DNA of 64,000 nt from Roseiarcus sp963835955 (GCA_963835955.1 CAWIHZ010000013.1:62001-126000), one strand, 5' to 3'. Counted from the stretch's first letter, positions 1 through 9,436 are shown. Program-made: numbers and translations. The notes: generated by a model from the letters alone, not told the origin.

Positions 1-277
1 CAGGCTCCAATCCCCACACTTTGGCGGCGTGCGCGCACACATAGCTCGCCAGCCCCAGGAACATTGCGTGGCCGAGCGAAAGCAGGTTGGCGTAGCCGAT
101 CAGGAGATTGAAGGCGCAGGCGAACAGCGCGAAGCACAGCGCCTGCATGATGAAGAATGGATAGGCGAAAAAGGGCGCGATCGCGATCAGCGCGACCATC
201 GCCGCGAAGGCGATCGCATTGGCGCGGCGGTCGCGCGCGTTGGCGTCTATCGCGGGGGCGGACGCTTCGAGGCTCAT
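1..277 (-). CDS. livM: LivM-type ABC permease, N-terminal part (cut by window edge)
   Basis: Inner-membrane permease of a branched-chain amino-acid-type (HAAT) ABC importer. Only the first ~92 residues are in the window; the rest lies off the left edge. The protein starts at an ATG read leftwards from 277 (MSLEASAPAI...), with a hydrophilic lead of about 20 residues. Hydrophobic helices follow, and the family-typical stretch NLLIGYANLLSLGHAMF, which resembles the LivM G-Q-x-S-L-G-H-A-x-F signature. The start lies one base beyond the livH stop, so livH and livM are surely co-transcribed and probably translationally coupled. The substrate cannot be told from the sequence. Confidence 0.85.
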   Translation of the reverse strand, partial: MSLEASAPAIDANARDRRANAIAFAAMVALIAIAPFFAYPFFIMQALCFALFACAFNLLIGYANLLSLGHAMFLGLASYVCAHAAKVWGLEP

Positions 278-278
278 G

Positions 279-1169
279 TCAGGGGGCCCTTCCGAACAGG
301 CCCGCGGGCCGGATCAACAGAACGATCGCCATGATCACGAACACGACCGTATTCGACGCCTCGGGATAGAACACCTTGGTCAGACCCTCGACGACGCCGA
401 GCACGAATCCGGTCACGATCGAGCCGAGGATCGAACCCATGCCGCCGATCACCACGACCGCGAACACGACCGCGATTATGTCGGCGCCCATGCCGGGCCG
501 AACCTGATTGATCGGCGCGGCCAGGACGCCGGCGAAGGCGGCGAGAGCGACGCCAAATCCGTAAGTCAAGGTGACCATACGCGGCACGTTGATGCCGAAG
601 GCGCGCACCATGGTCGGGTTCTCGGTCGCCGCGCGCAGGTAAGAGCCGAGCTTCGTCCGCTCGATCACGAACCAGGTCGCGAAGCACACGACCGCCGAAG
701 CAGCGATCACCCAGCCGCGATAGACGGGCAGAAACATGAAGCCGAGATTGTAGGCGCCGCTGAGTTGTTTCGGGATCGCGTAGGGAAGGCCGGACGCGCC
801 GAAATAGTTCTGAAACAGGCCTTGAATGATCAGCGCCAAGCCGAAGGTCAGGAGTAGGCTATATAGTGGATCTAGGCCCGCGAGCCGCTTGAGAAAGAGT
901 CGCTCGCTGATCGCGCCGATGGTCCCGATTGCCAGAGGAGAGAGCGCCAGCGACCACCAATAGTTGAGGCCCGCCCATTGGAGCAGAAAGTAAGCCGCGA
1001 AGGCCCCCATCATGTAGAATGCGCCATGAGCGAAGTTGACAATGGTCAACATGCCAAAAATGACTGCGAGACCGAGGCTCAACAGCGCGTAAAACGAGCC
1101 GTTGATGAGGCCGATCAGCAGCTGGCCGAAAAGCTCCGGCATGCTGATCGTGTGCCCGAAGATGCTCAT
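279..1169 (-). CDS. livH: LivH-type ABC permease
   Basis: Second membrane permease of the same importer; 296 aa, the usual LivH length. The start is placed at the ATG at 1169 (MSIFGHTISMPELF), which gives a family-like N-terminus; the longer in-frame extension reads through a repeat-like intergenic stretch and low-quality sequence. Visible family features are the N-terminal helix LLIGLINGSFYALLSLGLA, the motif TIVNFAHGAFYMMGA, and about eight hydrophobic segments. The conserved cytoplasmic loop near residue 215 (TLTYGFGVALAAFAG) probably contacts the ATPases. It ends directly against livM and is separated from livF by 187 bp. Confidence 0.9.
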   Translation of the reverse strand: MSIFGHTISMPELFGQLLIGLINGSFYALLSLGLAVIFGMLTIVNFAHGAFYMMGAFAAYFLLQWAGLNYWWSLALSPLAIGTIGAISERLFLKRLAGLDPLYSLLLTFGLALIIQGLFQNYFGASGLPYAIPKQLSGAYNLGFMFLPVYRGWVIAASAVVCFATWFVIERTKLGSYLRAATENPTMVRAFGINVPRMVTLTYGFGVALAAFAGVLAAPINQVRPGMGADIIAVVFAVVVIGGMGSILGSIVTGFVLGVVEGLTKVFYPEASNTVVFVIMAIVLLIRPAGLFGRAP

Positions 1170-1356
1170 GACCTGCGCCCCAGGGAAATCGCCAAGCGCT
1201 GTCCGCCCACTTCCGGCCGCACATGACGCCTCCGCAATCTCCCGCAGCGGGCGTGGCGCCGCCTCTGCGGCGTCGGGCGCCGAGAGGCGCCCGTTGTTCG
1301 ACGAGCGTTGCGGGAGAGGGTTGGGGCGAGGGCGGCGCGCCTGACAAACGTCATCG
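1170..1356. repeat. Palindromic repeat-like spacer between livF and livH
   Basis: This 187-bp gap inside an otherwise tight operon holds inverted-repeat material. TCTCCCGCAGCGGGCG near 1237 faces GCGTTGCGGGAGAGGG near 1305, with GCGCC/GGCGC-rich arms between them. The C-rich/G-rich ends resemble dispersed palindromic elements of many Hyphomicrobiales genomes. It may form a strong RNA hairpin between livF and livH. No second copy was found in the window, so calling it a dispersed element is inference. Confidence 0.4.
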
Positions 1357-2100
1357 TCATACGCCGAGCGTCTCGTGCAGCATATCCATCCTTCCGGCGA
1401 GATCGGAGGTGGCGAAGGCGTCGATGATCCTGCCATGCTCCATGACGAAAAAACGGTCGGCGAGCGTCGAAGCGAAGCGGAAATTCTGCTCGACGAGCAG
1501 GATCGTGAAGCCCTCGCGTTTGAGTTCGGCGATCGTGCGGCCGATTTGCTCGATGATGACCGGGGCGAGACCTTCGGTCGGTTCGTCGAGCATGAGGAAG
1601 CGCGCGCCGGTGCGGAGAATTCTGGCGATGGCGAGCATCTGCTGCTCGCCACCCGAAAGCTTGCCGCCGCCGCTGGCGAGCCGTTCGCTCAGGTTGGGAA
1701 ACAGGGCGAAGATTTGCTTCGCGCTCAGCCCGCCCGTCTTGCCGATCTGAGGCGGAAGGAACAGATTCTCCTTCACCGAGAGGCTCGCGAAAATGGCGCG
1801 CTCCTCGGGACAGAACGCAACGCCGAGACGGGCGATGCGGTCGATCGAGAGCCCAATCAGCTCCCGGCCGTTGAACATCACCGAACCGTTGCGCTTGCGG
1901 ACGATGCCCATGATCGCCTTCAGCGTCGTAGTCTTGCCGGCGCCGTTTCGCCCCAGCAGGGTCACGACTTCGCCCTCGCGCACGTCGAGGTCAACTCCTT
2001 GGAGAATGTGAGATTCATCGTACCAAGCTTGCAACCCCCTGACCTGCAGCACAGTCGCCGCTTTCGCCGCCGGCGTGTGAGCGAGCGCCGCCTCAGTCAT
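1357..2100 (-). CDS. livF: LivF-type ABC ATPase
   Basis: ATP-binding subunit of the branched-chain amino-acid-type importer, 247 aa. Walker A is GRNGAGKTT at about residue 50, the signature is LSGGEQQMLAIAR at about 148, and Walker B is FLMLDEPTEGLAP. The T-E-G-L-A-P continuation is typical of LivF. The ATG overlaps the end of livG by 8 bases, so the two ATPases are probably translationally coupled. Transcription runs livG, livF, livH, livM; a LivK-type binding protein is not in the window and may lie beyond the left edge. Confidence 0.92.
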   Translation of the reverse strand: MTEAALAHTPAAKAATVLQVRGLQAWYDESHILQGVDLDVREGEVVTLLGRNGAGKTTTLKAIMGIVRKRNGSVMFNGRELIGLSIDRIARLGVAFCPEERAIFASLSVKENLFLPPQIGKTGGLSAKQIFALFPNLSERLASGGGKLSGGEQQMLAIARILRTGARFLMLDEPTEGLAPVIIEQIGRTIAELKREGFTILLVEQNFRFASTLADRFFVMEHGRIIDAFATSDLAGRMDMLHETLGV

Positions 2101-2848
2101 GCGCCGCTCCGAGATAAGCCTGCTTGACCTCTTCGTTCTCCGACACCGTCCGATAATCGCCTTCCGCCAGCACGCGCCCGCGCGTCAGGACCGTGATGCG
2201 ATGCGACAGATTGGCGACCACCTGCAGATTGTGTTCGACCATCAAGACGGTCCGGTTGGCCGAGGCGCGACGAATGAGATCGGCGATCCGCTCGATGTCC
2301 TCGCGGCCCATGCCGGCCATCGGTTCATCGAGCAGCATCATTTCGGGGTCCAATGCGAGAGTCGTCGCCAGTTCAAGCGCCCGCTTGCGACCGTACGATA
2401 TCTCGCCAGCCTTCCAATGGGCGAAGCGGGTCAGACCGACATCGTCAAGCAGCGCCACCGCCCGCTCGTTGAGCGGATTGAGCGCCGCCTTGGACCGCCA
2501 GAAATCGAACGAGTCGCCGCGCTTGCGTTGCAAGGCTATCCGGACGTTTTCGAGCGCGGTCAGATGAGAGAACACCGCCGAGATCTGGAACGAGCGAACG
2601 AGGCCCAGCCGCGCCACATCGGCTGGCCTCGTCGCTGTAATGTCGCGGCCGTTGAATGTGATTCGTCCGGCGCTTGGCGCGACGAATTTCGACAGCATGT
2701 TGAAGCAGGTCGTCTTGCCGGCGCCGTTTGGGCCGATCAGGGCGTGAATCGTCCCGCGCCGGACGCGCAAGGAGACATCGGTGACCGCGCGAAAGCCTCC
2801 GAAGCTCTTGCTGAGGCCCTCGGTGACGAGAATATCGTCCGGCCTCAT
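2093..2848 (-). CDS. livG: LivG-type ABC ATPase
   Basis: First ATPase gene of the importer, 251 aa from the ATG at 2848 (MRPDDILVTEGLSKSFGG). An in-frame extension to 2968 exists, but its residues do not look like LivG, and a GGCGAGG lies just before the chosen ATG. Walker A is GPNGAGKTT (about residue 38). The signature region is degenerate (ISYGRKRALELATTLA), as is usual in LivG, and Walker B is MMLLDEPMAGMG. The gene sits back-to-back with galE across about 160 bp. Confidence 0.9.
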   Translation of the reverse strand: MRPDDILVTEGLSKSFGGFRAVTDVSLRVRRGTIHALIGPNGAGKTTCFNMLSKFVAPSAGRITFNGRDITATRPADVARLGLVRSFQISAVFSHLTALENVRIALQRKRGDSFDFWRSKAALNPLNERAVALLDDVGLTRFAHWKAGEISYGRKRALELATTLALDPEMMLLDEPMAGMGREDIERIADLIRRASANRTVLMVEHNLQVVANLSHRITVLTRGRVLAEGDYRTVSENEEVKQAYLGAAHD

Positions 2849-3010
2849 CCTCGCCAGCCGCCCGCGCCCATGCGCTTCCCCCTCACGATTTGCGCCAATC
2901 AACGCGTTGGCGCAGCGGTTGTAAAGCCCAAAAAAGTCGGTGGCGCGATGCGCGGGGGGCCGCCCCAAGGCGCACGGAGCCGATCGACATTGCGGTTCGC
3001 CGCTCGCCCG

Positions 3011-4009
3011 CTACCGTCGGGGGATCAGCCGTTGATTGTGGAGGCGGCGCTCCCAGTCAAGCGCCTGGCGGACGATCTCGTCGAGATTATCGCGCGTCGG
3101 CTTCCAACCGAGCACGCTCTTGGCCCGATCGGCCCTGGCGACGATCGAGGCTGGATCGCCGGCCCGGCGGCCGGACAAGACGACCGGAAAATCGACCCCT
3201 GAAACGCGTTTGACGACATCGACGACCTCCCTGACCGACTGCCCATGCCCATAGCCGCAATTGCAGACGATGCTCGCGCCGCCGCGGCGCAGATAAGCGA
3301 GCGCGGCCAAATGCGCGTCGATGAGGTCGGTGACCTGGATGTAGTCTCGCACGCAGGTGCCGTCGCGGGTCGGATAGTCCTGGCCGAAGATCTCCATATT
3401 CGGGTAAAGCCCGAGCGCGGTCTGTACGCCGCGTTTGATGAGATGGGTGGCGCTCGGGGTCGACTGGCCGAGGCGCCCCTTGGGATCGGCGCCGGCGACG
3501 TTGAAATAGCGCAACGCCGCATAGCGCAGGTCATAGGCGCGCGAGGCGTCCTCGAGCATCCACTCGACCATCAGCTTCGAGCGCCCGTAGGGCGAAATCG
3601 GCGCCGGCGGCGCGTCCTCCGACACCGGTTGGGCGGATTTCTCACCGTAGACGGCGGCGGTGGAGGAAAAGATGAACGTCTCGACCCCGCCCTCGACCGC
3701 CGCGGCGATCAGGGTGCGCGCGTTCGAAGTGTTATTGAGATAGTAGCCGAGAGGATCGGAGACGGACTCCGGCACCACGATCCTGGCCGCGAAATGCGCG
3801 ACCGCATCGACGGCATGCGTCTTGATCAGCGCTGCGACGAGCTGCGCATCACCGGTGTCGCCGACAACGAGCGTCACGCCGTCGGGCACTGCCCAGGCGA
3901 AACCGGTCGAAAGATTGTCAAGAACGACGACGGATTCGCCCGCGTCCAAAAGCCCCAGCGTCATATGGCCGCCGATGTACCCCGCGCCGCCGGTGACCAA
4001 GACGCTCAT
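3011..4009 (-). CDS. galE: UDP-glucose 4-epimerase
   Basis: Interconverts UDP-glucose and UDP-galactose in the cytosol, feeding surface polysaccharide synthesis. It is a short-chain dehydrogenase-type protein of 332 aa, normal for GalE. The N-terminal NAD-binding motif is GGAGYIGGH (residues 7-15), the catalytic serine lies in FSSTAAVYG, and the Y-x-x-x-K pair in SPYGRSK. The substrate loop ALRYFNVAGAD is present. A GGGGAG ribosome-binding site precedes the ATG. The divergent neighbour galU makes the UDP-glucose substrate, so the pair forms a nucleotide-sugar locus. Confidence 0.95.
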   Translation of the reverse strand: MSVLVTGGAGYIGGHMTLGLLDAGESVVVLDNLSTGFAWAVPDGVTLVVGDTGDAQLVAALIKTHAVDAVAHFAARIVVPESVSDPLGYYLNNTSNARTLIAAAVEGGVETFIFSSTAAVYGEKSAQPVSEDAPPAPISPYGRSKLMVEWMLEDASRAYDLRYAALRYFNVAGADPKGRLGQSTPSATHLIKRGVQTALGLYPNMEIFGQDYPTRDGTCVRDYIQVTDLIDAHLAALAYLRRGGASIVCNCGYGHGQSVREVVDVVKRVSGVDFPVVLSGRRAGDPASIVARADRAKSVLGWKPTRDNLDEIVRQALDWERRLHNQRLIPRR

Positions 4010-4174
4010 CCGCTCCCCCTGCCATTCGACTCAAACGACCTTATCCGAACCGCAAATGGAATCGCGCCGAACGGATTTGAAACTCGGCCGAAAGGTGAAA
4101 ATCGGCTAAGACGAATTCGATTCGCCCGCTATAACCCCAAATCGGGCCTCACTGAACCGAGGAGCGGACCATCT

Positions 4175-5071
4175 ATGACGAAACCGATCCGAAAGGCCAT
4201 CCTGCCGGTCGCCGGCCTGGGGACGCGCTTCCTGCCGGCGACGAAGACGATCCCCAAAGAGATGCTGACCATCGTCGACCGGCCGATCCTGCAATATGTC
4301 GTCGACGAGGCGCGCGAGGCGGGGATCGAGCATTTCATCTTCGTGACCGGTCGCAACAAGGGAGTCATCGAGGATCATTTCGACACTGCCTACGAACTGG
4401 AGGACGTGCTGAAGCGGCGCGGCAAGCAGACCGAATACGCGGCGCTGATGTCCGATCTTCCCGCCGCCGGCGCGACCAGCTTCACCCGCCAGCAGGCGCC
4501 GCTCGGCCTCGGCCACGCCGTCTGGTGCGCGCGCGAAATCGTCGGCGACGAGCCGTTCGCGGTGCTTCTGCCCGACATGGTCACCAAGAGCGGTTCGCGC
4601 GGCGGGCGATGCCTTGCTCAATGCGTCGAGGCCTACGACCGGCATGGCGGCAACGTCATCGCCGTCGAGGAGGTTTCACCCACCGAGACCCATCTCTATG
4701 GGATTGTCGCCATCGGCGCGGATGACGGCCGCACGTTTGAAATCACCGGCATGGTCGAAAAACCCAGAGCGGGGACCGCGCCCTCCAATTTCATCATATC
4801 GGGACGTTACATCCTGCAACCGGAGATTTTCCAGCTCCTCGAGCAGGTCGAGAAGGGCGCCGGCGGCGAAATCCAGCTGACCGACGGCATGATCCAGCTC
4901 GCCCACACACAGAGCTTCCATGGCGTGCGCTTCGACGGAAGAACTTACGATTGCGGTTCACGACTAGGTTTTCTCACCGCCAATCTCGCCTTCGCGCTCG
5001 ACCGCGGCGACGTCGCGCCGGGGCTGAAAGAGGAATTGCGCAAGTTCGGCTTCGTGAGCAAAGGCCCGTGA
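4175..5071 (+). CDS. galU: UTP-glucose-1-phosphate uridylyltransferase
   Basis: Makes UDP-glucose from UTP and glucose-1-phosphate. It is 298 aa from the ATG at 4175, preceded by a GAGGAG ribosome-binding site. A far longer in-frame reading upstream is only galE antisense. The N-terminal nucleotidyltransferase signature is AGLGTRFLPATKTIPKEM, the uridine-binding area contains QAPLGLGHAVWCA, and the VEKP and GEIQLTDGM motifs of GalU are present. It is divergent from galE, and the roughly 165 bp between them must hold both promoters. Confidence 0.95.
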   Translation: MTKPIRKAILPVAGLGTRFLPATKTIPKEMLTIVDRPILQYVVDEAREAGIEHFIFVTGRNKGVIEDHFDTAYELEDVLKRRGKQTEYAALMSDLPAAGATSFTRQQAPLGLGHAVWCAREIVGDEPFAVLLPDMVTKSGSRGGRCLAQCVEAYDRHGGNVIAVEEVSPTETHLYGIVAIGADDGRTFEITGMVEKPRAGTAPSNFIISGRYILQPEIFQLLEQVEKGAGGEIQLTDGMIQLAHTQSFHGVRFDGRTYDCGSRLGFLTANLAFALDRGDVAPGLKEELRKFGFVSKGP

Positions 5072-5089
5072 GGGGCGGGCGGCCTGCGC

Positions 5090-6658
5090 TCAACGCTGCA
5101 GCTTGAGCCCAATCATCAGCACGGTCGCAGTGTAATTCGTGCCCGGCTGATTTGATGAATAGAACTGGCGGCTGGCGCTCGCCTTCAGCACCACTCCCCG
5201 GTTGAGGCTGTAACTGGCGGCGAGGCTAAACGTCGTCGTGGCGTCGCGCAACGGCACGCCGACGTAGGCGTCGGTCAGGGTGCTGACCGCGCCAGTCAGC
5301 GTGAGGTACCGACGCAGGGCATGAGCAATCTCGAGCGTAGTGGCATGCTGCGCCGCGCCGGAGGCGCCTCGGATGGTCGTGTCGTTGAGGCTCGAAATCG
5401 ACCTGAGCGTAACGGTGGTCAGCGCCGTCGGGGTCCAAATCAGCGACGCATCGAACAGCGGGCTTTCGAGCCTAGGCAGGCGCGGATCCTCATAGTTCCG
5501 CGCGCCGTATCCGACGTCGAGGCTGCCGGTCAGCACATGCGTCAATTCAATATCAACCCCGATTCGCGCCGACACGCCGTCGGAATTGCGTTGGTAGTCG
5601 AACGCGTCTTCGCCGAGACTGTAACGGCGGGTGTCGACGTCCACGTCTACGAACGGCTTCAGTTCCGGACTGACCGCGTAAGTCGCGCGGCCGCGCAGAC
5701 CCCAGTCGTTGAAATTGTCGCTGGACAATTGCTCGACCCGGCCGTCGCTCAGGGTCGCGTCCTGATAGGCGGTGCGGTCGAGCGAGGCGTGCAGCGACAG
5801 CTCGAGGCGCCCGAGCTTTTGCAAGGCGCCCATCGTTCCGCCATAGACCGCAGTCAGCGGCGCGCCTGAACCGGCGAAGGCGACATTAGGGCCGAGCCCG
5901 AGCGAGCCGGCGGTCATGGCCGCCAGCGCGAGCCTGCCTTCGGCGTCGAAACTCAAGGCGCGGGAGACGTCCCAGCGCCCGTCCAGCACCCCGTTGGCGA
6001 AGGGCGCGTCGGCCGAGCGGTCGGCGAAATAATCGGTGAGGCCACCGACGAAACTTCCGTGAACCGCGCTCTTCGACCAATCCGAATCGAGACCGAATCC
6101 GGCCTGCGAGGTCAGGAACCCCGATCCCCTCCGAGGCCCCGGCAGGAGGCCGGGATTGGAGGACCATCCGAGGTCCTCCTCGACAAACGGCGTCAGCTTT
6201 AGGTCGCCGATTTCGATCCCGGTCGGGTCGAACGGCCGGTCGTCGCGGCGCGGGCGCTTCCGCTTCGACGGCGTGGGCAGGGCGGCCACGCTCGGCGGAG
6301 GCGTTTCCGCGTCAGCGGGCCCCCTCGGACCCCCACGCTGATCGAGCCGCTGGGCGCCCTTGTAGGGCTGCAGCCTCAGCAGGGCGTTCTTGTTCGCCGT
6401 GGCTTTCGGCTTTCCGGCGGATCCGGCGCCCGGCCCGCCGTTCGACGCGCCGACGCCGGGTTCAGCCGGCGGAGCGGCAGGCGACGTTTCGAATTGATCG
6501 CCGCCGTCGGATTGCGCCGTCAACTCGCCCCGAAGGCCCAGATCGCCGAGCGCGGCCTGTTGGGCGCAAACGCCGCTGGCGACGAAGCAGGAGGCGATCC
6601 CCAAGGCAGCGCATGCGGGCCGCGCGAGCCGCCTCGAACGGTGAAGGCGCGAAGCCAC
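5090..6658 (-). CDS. Outer-membrane beta-barrel protein (BBP2-like), hypothetical
   Basis: 522 aa. A signal peptide is visible: RLHRSRRLARPACAALG followed by a hydrophobic stretch ending VCAQQ (cut around residue 33). A proline-, glycine- and alanine-rich linker of about 100 residues follows. After it come many alternating-hydrophobic strands such as LSLHASLDRTAYQD and ALRRYLTLTGAVSTL, and the protein ends in the short strand VLMIGLKLQR, as outer-membrane barrels do. It resembles the beta-barrel family found beside exopolysaccharide genes in alphaproteobacteria. Its place between galU and kpsF fits an envelope role, but the specific function is unknown. Confidence 0.7.
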   Translation of the reverse strand: MASRLHRSRRLARPACAALGIASCFVASGVCAQQAALGDLGLRGELTAQSDGGDQFETSPAAPPAEPGVGASNGGPGAGSAGKPKATANKNALLRLQPYKGAQRLDQRGGPRGPADAETPPPSVAALPTPSKRKRPRRDDRPFDPTGIEIGDLKLTPFVEEDLGWSSNPGLLPGPRRGSGFLTSQAGFGLDSDWSKSAVHGSFVGGLTDYFADRSADAPFANGVLDGRWDVSRALSFDAEGRLALAAMTAGSLGLGPNVAFAGSGAPLTAVYGGTMGALQKLGRLELSLHASLDRTAYQDATLSDGRVEQLSSDNFNDWGLRGRATYAVSPELKPFVDVDVDTRRYSLGEDAFDYQRNSDGVSARIGVDIELTHVLTGSLDVGYGARNYEDPRLPRLESPLFDASLIWTPTALTTVTLRSISSLNDTTIRGASGAAQHATTLEIAHALRRYLTLTGAVSTLTDAYVGVPLRDATTTFSLAASYSLNRGVVLKASASRQFYSSNQPGTNYTATVLMIGLKLQR

Positions 6659-6794
6659 GGGCGCTCCTGGAGAACACGCCTGCTCGCGGCGCGTCTGGCC
6701 CGGTAAGGGTTAGTCAGCTATGGTTAATGAGCGTTTAAGTCCCGGCCGGACGCCGCGCCTCTTTCGCGGCCGGAGGTTTCAAGCGCGCCGGCGG

Positions 6795-7799
6795 ATGATA
6801 AAGAACCTCATGATTCGGGAACCAGCTAGCGCCGTCCTGTCGGCGATCCGCACGATCGAGAACGAACGCCAGGGCCTCGAGGCGCTGGAAGAGGCGATCC
6901 GCTCGGCGGAAGAGGGCGGACTGAGGGCGGCCTTCTCCGAGGCGGTCGAGTTGATTTCCGCCGCGAGCGGCCGCGTCATCGTGACCGGGGTCGGCAAATC
7001 CGGGCATATCGGACGCAAGATCGCGGCGACGCTGGCCTCGACCGGCCAGCCGGCCTCGTTCGTGCATTCGGCGGAGGCGAGCCACGGCGACCTGGGGATG
7101 GTGCAGAACGGCGACGTCGTGCTCGGCATCTCCTGGTCGGGCGAGACGGCCGAGCTGGCGGCGATCGTCACCTTCGCCAAGCGTTACGCCATTGCGCTGA
7201 TCGCGATGACCGCCAACCCCGACAGCGCGCTCGGCCGTGAGGCTGACGTCTGTCTGACGATGCCGAACGTCCAGGAAGCCTGCCCCAACGGCCTCGCCCC
7301 CACTACCTCAACGACGGTGCAGCTCGTGCTCGGCGACGCACTCGCAATCGCGCTGCTCGAGGGACGAGGGTTCACCGCGCGCGACTTCCGGGCCCTGCAT
7401 CCGGGCGGCATGCTCGGCGCCAGGCTCGCCCATGTGCGCGAAATCATGCATACCGGCGACCGCATCCCGCGCATCGACGTCAGTGCCCGGATGGCCGAGG
7501 CGATCGTCGAGATGACCTCGAAAGGCTTCGGCTGCGTCGCGGTGTTCGAAGGCGGCGACAGGCTGGTCGGCATCATCACCGACGGCGACCTGCGCCGCCA
7601 CATCACGTCGGGGTTCTCCCTAGATACTCAAGTCGCCGACATCATGACCCGTTCGCCCCGTACGATCGCGCCCGACGCCCTCGTCGCCGAGGCGCTCGAA
7701 AGCATCAGCCACAAGATTTCGGCGCTTCTGGTCGCCGAACGCGGCGCGGTGGTCGGAATCGTGCACTTTCACGACCTCATGCGCATCGGAGCGTTCTGA
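6795..7799 (+). CDS. kpsF: KpsF/GutQ-type arabinose-5-phosphate isomerase
   Basis: Converts ribulose-5-phosphate to arabinose-5-phosphate, the precursor of KDO for lipopolysaccharide or capsule. It is 334 aa from the ATG at 6795; an upstream ATG at 6720 adds an arginine-rich stretch unlike the family, and one at 6810 is also possible. The N-terminal SIS domain shows GVGKSGHIGRKIAATLAS and SWSGETAEL. The motif PTTSTTVQLVLGDALA follows, and the C-terminus carries two CBS domains (from about residue 215: IMHTGDRIPRI and IMTRSPRTI). Neighbouring galE/galU support an envelope sugar role. Confidence 0.92.
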   Translation: MIKNLMIREPASAVLSAIRTIENERQGLEALEEAIRSAEEGGLRAAFSEAVELISAASGRVIVTGVGKSGHIGRKIAATLASTGQPASFVHSAEASHGDLGMVQNGDVVLGISWSGETAELAAIVTFAKRYAIALIAMTANPDSALGREADVCLTMPNVQEACPNGLAPTTSTTVQLVLGDALAIALLEGRGFTARDFRALHPGGMLGARLAHVREIMHTGDRIPRIDVSARMAEAIVEMTSKGFGCVAVFEGGDRLVGIITDGDLRRHITSGFSLDTQVADIMTRSPRTIAPDALVAEALESISHKISALLVAERGAVVGIVHFHDLMRIGAF

Positions 7800-8394
7800 T
7801 CCCCGGGGCGCTCCACTGACCCAAGCCGTCGTGGCGCCAAACTTAAGCCCGAACGTCGCCAAACCCTAACGGAGGCGGCGCCAACACGTCATTCATGCCA
7901 GTTTAGCGGAATTGCTGCCCATTGCCGTTCCGAGCCTTTTCAATGGGTTGACGCAGGAGCGCAAAAAACAATGACTCCCAGACACCTCCCTTCGCTCGGC
8001 AAGAAACCAGGAAGGCTCCAAACGTGCGCCGCTGTCGAATCGGCTTTGTTCGCGATTGAAATGCGTCTTTGTTGGCGACGTCGCCGCCCCGCGAAACGGA
8101 GATGCGCTGCTTTGGCCCCCAAAAGAGTGAGTTGCTCCTTTGGTCCCTTTCTCGTCTCCCGACCCGTTCTTTCAAGTTCCGCTAAGGGGCTGGCGCCATT
8201 AACCGAACGCCTTGCGCCCTGAATCCCTTTCCGCCGCTACGGCCGAGTCGAAGGCCCGGTATTGCCAAGAATCGATTTAAGTGGTTGGTCTGTTCGTCAC
8301 ACGCCGTGCTCCCCTGGATGCCGGATAGAGGCTTCTGGCGCCGGCGCCTCTGCTGCAGGCGGATTGGGCTGATTCGCGGGCGTGGGAGTCCATA
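7800..8394. other. Intergenic region with one copy of a 67-bp repeat
   Basis: No convincing gene is seen in these ~595 bp. A 90-codon minus-strand reading (7903-8175) has no family resemblance, but its last residues (EKARNGNGQQFR) fall inside the 67-bp repeat shared with 57604-57670. The promoter and ribosome-binding site (GGGAG) of the next gene lie at the right end. Confidence 0.5.
7877..7943 (-). repeat. 67-bp dispersed repeat, copy 1
   Basis: By eye, 57 of 67 positions match 57604-57670 with no gaps. The most conserved core is ATTGCTGCCCATTGCCGTT (7911-7929). Read on the minus strand, both copies encode EKA(R/Q)NGNGQQ(F/L)R followed by a stop (TAA here, TAG there), so they may be remnants of the same gene end rather than a non-coding element. 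Confidence 0.7.
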
Positions 8395-9303
8395 GTGGCG
8401 TCGGCACGCGAAACGAGATTCGAAGCGGGCGGCGCCGCGGGCGTGTTTCTTCAACTGTTCCCACGACGAGAACGCGACCTCGCCGGCCTTTCGCAAATCC
8501 TGGTTTGTTCCGGCGCCCTCGAGGCCAGGCTAGCGTTGACCGAGAATGACGTCCGCCGCGCCCAGGAGCTGCGATATCGCGTTTTTTTTGAAGAAGGCGG
8601 AGCGATCCCCGGTCCGGCGGCGCGACTAATCCGACGTGATGTCTGCCGGTTCGACGAGGTCTGCGACCATCTCGTCGTCGTCGACCGGCGAACGCGATAT
8701 CGCGACGGTGCGCCGAAGGTTGTTGGAACCTATCGCCTTTTGAGGCAGGATCTCGCGGAACATAATTTCGGGTTTTATGGTAGCCGAGAATTCGATGTCA
8801 ATTCGCTGATCGCGCGGCACCCGGCTGCGCGTTTCCTCGAACTCGGCCGGGCGTGCATCGCCTCGACCCATCGCGGCAAACGCACTCTGGAGCTTCTATG
8901 GCGCGGCATCTGGATCTATGCGCGCCACCACCGCATGGACGCCCTCATCGGTTGCGCCAGCTTACCCGGCGTCGATCCCGCGGCCCACGCGCCTACGATC
9001 CGAATGCTCGCGCGGAGTGGCGGCGATTCCTGCTGGCGCGTCTCGGCGCGCGCGGAGAGCGCCGGCGCTATCGAACCGGTCGAGGCCAGACTTGCCGCCG
9101 ATCCGTGCTCGTCCGTTCGCGCCCTGCCGCCGTTGGTCAAAGGCTATTGGCGGCTTGGCGCGACCTTCAGCCCTGGGCCGGCCGTCGATCACGCCTTCGG
9201 CACGACGGATCTCTTCGTCGTCTTGCCGCTAAGCGACGTCGAGAAGCGCTATCTGCGTTATTTCGGGGTCGAGGCCGTTCCGGTGCCGCTGACGGCTCAA
9301 TAA
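8395..9303 (+). CDS. olsB: OlsB-like ornithine N-acyltransferase (GNAT fold)
   Basis: Probably attaches a 3-hydroxyacyl chain from ACP to ornithine, the first step of ornithine lipid synthesis. It is 302 aa from a GTG start at 8395 with a GGGAG ribosome-binding site about 7 bases before it. Family features include the segment AQELRYRVFFEEGGA near residue 57 and the acyl-CoA/ACP-binding region ELGRACIASTHRGKRTLELL (about 152-171). The segment MDALIGCASLPG resembles the conserved core strand, and GYWRLGA follows late. The partner acyltransferase OlsA is not adjacent, though a PlsC-type gene lies 11 kb away. Confidence 0.75.
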   Translation: MASARETRFEAGGAAGVFLQLFPRRERDLAGLSQILVCSGALEARLALTENDVRRAQELRYRVFFEEGGAIPGPAARLIRRDVCRFDEVCDHLVVVDRRTRYRDGAPKVVGTYRLLRQDLAEHNFGFYGSREFDVNSLIARHPAARFLELGRACIASTHRGKRTLELLWRGIWIYARHHRMDALIGCASLPGVDPAAHAPTIRMLARSGGDSCWRVSARAESAGAIEPVEARLAADPCSSVRALPPLVKGYWRLGATFSPGPAVDHAFGTTDLFVVLPLSDVEKRYLRYFGVEAVPVPLTAQ

Positions 9304-9436
9304 ATCGCCACCTTGACCGCGCCGAGCGCGCAAGCTGCGCTTCTCGTCGATCAGGCCGGCTGACATCCATTTCGCGGCCTCATGGCGCCGCCCCGCATCA
9401 CAGGGACGGCGTCCCCTTGCCAAAGCCTCAGTCGCG

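Noticed and set aside
219..857. Long plus-strand frames opposite livM/livH and many similar antisense frames across the window
   Set aside because: They are shadows produced by high GC content, rich in R, D, H and G with no family resemblance, and lie opposite well-identified genes.
7903..8175. 90-codon minus-strand gene downstream of kpsF
   Set aside because: No family resemblance, no ribosome-binding site, and only its last residues are conserved through the 67-bp repeat. Treated as a repeat/remnant.
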